NCBI GenBank assembly: GCA_030706265.1
Contig: JAUZOX010000194.1
Coordinates: 1-5,724 of the forward strand
From: Bacteroidota bacterium
GTDB taxonomy: Bacteria; Bacteroidota; Bacteroidia; Bacteroidales; Cfx3-03
Direction: 5' to 3'
DNA length: 5,724 nt
Position 1 is the stretch's first letter. Every line of letters begins with the position of its first letter. The notes beneath the pieces were generated by a model. It did no database searches. It saw only the letters and a list, made by a program, of their open reading frames with translations, and was not told the origin of the DNA. The position numbers and the translations under genes were made by a program. Of the stretch, positions 4,909-5,724 are shown piece by piece.

Positions 4909-5724
4909 TTAAAAGATATGTGTATTTAACGATTTTAAGACCTCTGTCTTGTTCACTGTAGGGACAAGCAACGAAATGTTATTCTTACTGCCTCCGAAAG
5001 AGACCATCCTGACGGGGTAGCCATTCAGGGCGGCGGTTATTTTATTTAAAACTTTTGCAGACGCACCGGCTCCATTACCAACAACGGCTACAATGCTCAT
5101 ATTGTCTTCAACCACAACGGTACCCAAATCACTCAGTTCTTCAACAAGTCCTTTTAAATGATTCGTATGATCAATCGTAAGGGTGACCGCAACTTCAGAA
5201 GTTGTAATCATATCGATTGAAAGACGATGTTTCTCAAATACTTCGAACACCCTTCTCAGAAAGCCATATGCCAGTAACATACGACCCGAAATAATGTTGA
5301 TGGCAATGATTCCATCTTTGGCGGCGATGGCCTTGACCTTATCGGGTTCCGATTTGGCGGAGATGATGGTTCCAAACGCAGCCGGATCGAAAGTGTTTTT
5401 CAATCTTACCGGTATTCCTGCTTCGCGGGCAGGTAAAACGCTGGCCGGGTGTAATATCTTGGCTCCGAAGTAAGCCAACTCTGCAGCCTCATCGAAAGAG
5501 AGGTAGTCAACAGGATAGGTGTTATCGACAACACGGGGATCATTGTTGTGCATGCCGTCTATGTCGGTCCATATCTGAACTTCATCCGCTTTAATTGCCT
5601 CACCGATTAGGGTTGCCGAATAATCGCTTCCACCCCGTTTCAGGTTATCGATTCCACCCTGCGGGTTGCGGCAGATATATCCCTGGGTAATGATGAGGTG
5701 CTTGTCGGAAGCCTTTTCGAGCAA
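4909..5724 (-). CDS. lysC: Aspartate kinase, C-terminal part (5' end outside window)
   Basis: Aspartate kinase phosphorylates L-aspartate with ATP, the committed step to lysine/diaminopimelate, threonine and methionine. Only the last 271 codons are present; the frame is open to the window edge, so the N-terminal lobe with the KFGGTS nucleotide motif (roughly 170 residues) lies outside. The first visible codon, TTG at 5724-5722, is internal leucine, not a start. Visible parts, numbered from the edge: RGGSDYSATL (30-39), WTDIDGMHNNDPRVV (52-66) for substrate and ATP binding, SFDEAAELAYFGAKILHP (76-93), then two ACT regulatory domains. The first (about 139-200) includes SGRMLLAYGFLRRVFEVF and DMITTSEVAVTLTID (171-185), typical of lysine-responsive kinases; the second runs from about 209 to 271. 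No homoserine dehydrogenase follows, so it is monofunctional at this end, unlike ThrA. The TAA at 4911-4909 is five bases before lysA, which supports a lysine/diaminopimelate role and the symbol. Confidence 0.94.
   Translation of the reverse strand: MLEKASDKHLIITQGYICRNPQGGIDNLKRGGSDYSATLIGEAIKADEVQIWTDIDGMHNNDPRVVDNTYPVDYLSFDEAAELAYFGAKILHPASVLPAREAGIPVRLKNTFDPAAFGTIISAKSEPDKVKAIAAKDGIIAINIISGRMLLAYGFLRRVFEVFEKHRLSIDMITTSEVAVTLTIDHTNHLKGLVEELSDLGTVVVEDNMSIVAVVGNGAGASAKVLNKITAALNGYPVRMVSFGGSKNNISLLVPTVNKTEVLKSLNTHIF

Noticed and set aside
4903..5724. Fused bifunctional aspartate kinase-LysA protein
   Set aside because: An in-frame TAA at 4911-4909 ends the kinase before the lysA ATG, so they are two proteins.

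Overview
The window looks like a chromosomal segment from a member of the Bacteroidota, most likely an anaerobic Bacteroidales-type lineage, though the order-level guess is weak. Three things point there: start codons lack Shine-Dalgarno sequences; two promoters fit the phylum's -33 TTTG / -7 TAnnTTTG pattern, one of them exactly; and an M56 metallopeptidase carries repeats shaped like the plug domain of SusC-type TonB-dependent receptors. Base composition is moderately AT-rich, with very AT-rich intergenic stretches.

Layout. Positions 1-71 (minus) hold the first 23 codons of a lipoprotein whose body lies outside the window. Positions 72-504 form a 433-base divergent intergenic region with an inverted repeat (146-201), two short direct-repeat families (242-313 and 316-363), a small hairpin (332-350), and a regulated promoter with two 15-bp TACGA-N5-TCGTA dyads (432-446 and 467-481). 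Next comes a translationally coupled plus-strand pair, a BlaI/MecI-family repressor (505-879) and a BlaR1-like M56 membrane protease (876-2669), ending at a bidirectional terminator (2723-2750). Converging from the minus strand is a NYN-domain putative ribonuclease (2768-3466). It has its own consensus promoter and an extended hairpin of about 21 base pairs in its roughly 118-nt leader. Upstream on the minus strand is a lysine/diaminopimelate operon: lysA (3704-4903) preceded, with 5 bases between, by the C-terminal 271 residues of an aspartate kinase (4909-5724, running off the window).

How the genes work together. The repressor and protease form a BlaI-BlaR1-type signalling pair. By analogy, an extracytoplasmic signal activates the cytoplasmic zinc protease, which removes the repressor from the two dyads and induces its own operon. 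The sensor is unusual: the penicillin-binding domain of BlaR1 is absent, and the periplasmic part is about 310 residues with three plug-like repeats and a Ser/Thr/Gly-rich linker. The signal and the other target genes cannot be read from this window. The aspartate kinase and LysA are the first and last enzymes of the diaminopimelate/lysine pathway and are almost certainly co-transcribed. The least explained elements are the sensor domain, the NYN leader structure and the repeat cluster upstream of the repressor operon.
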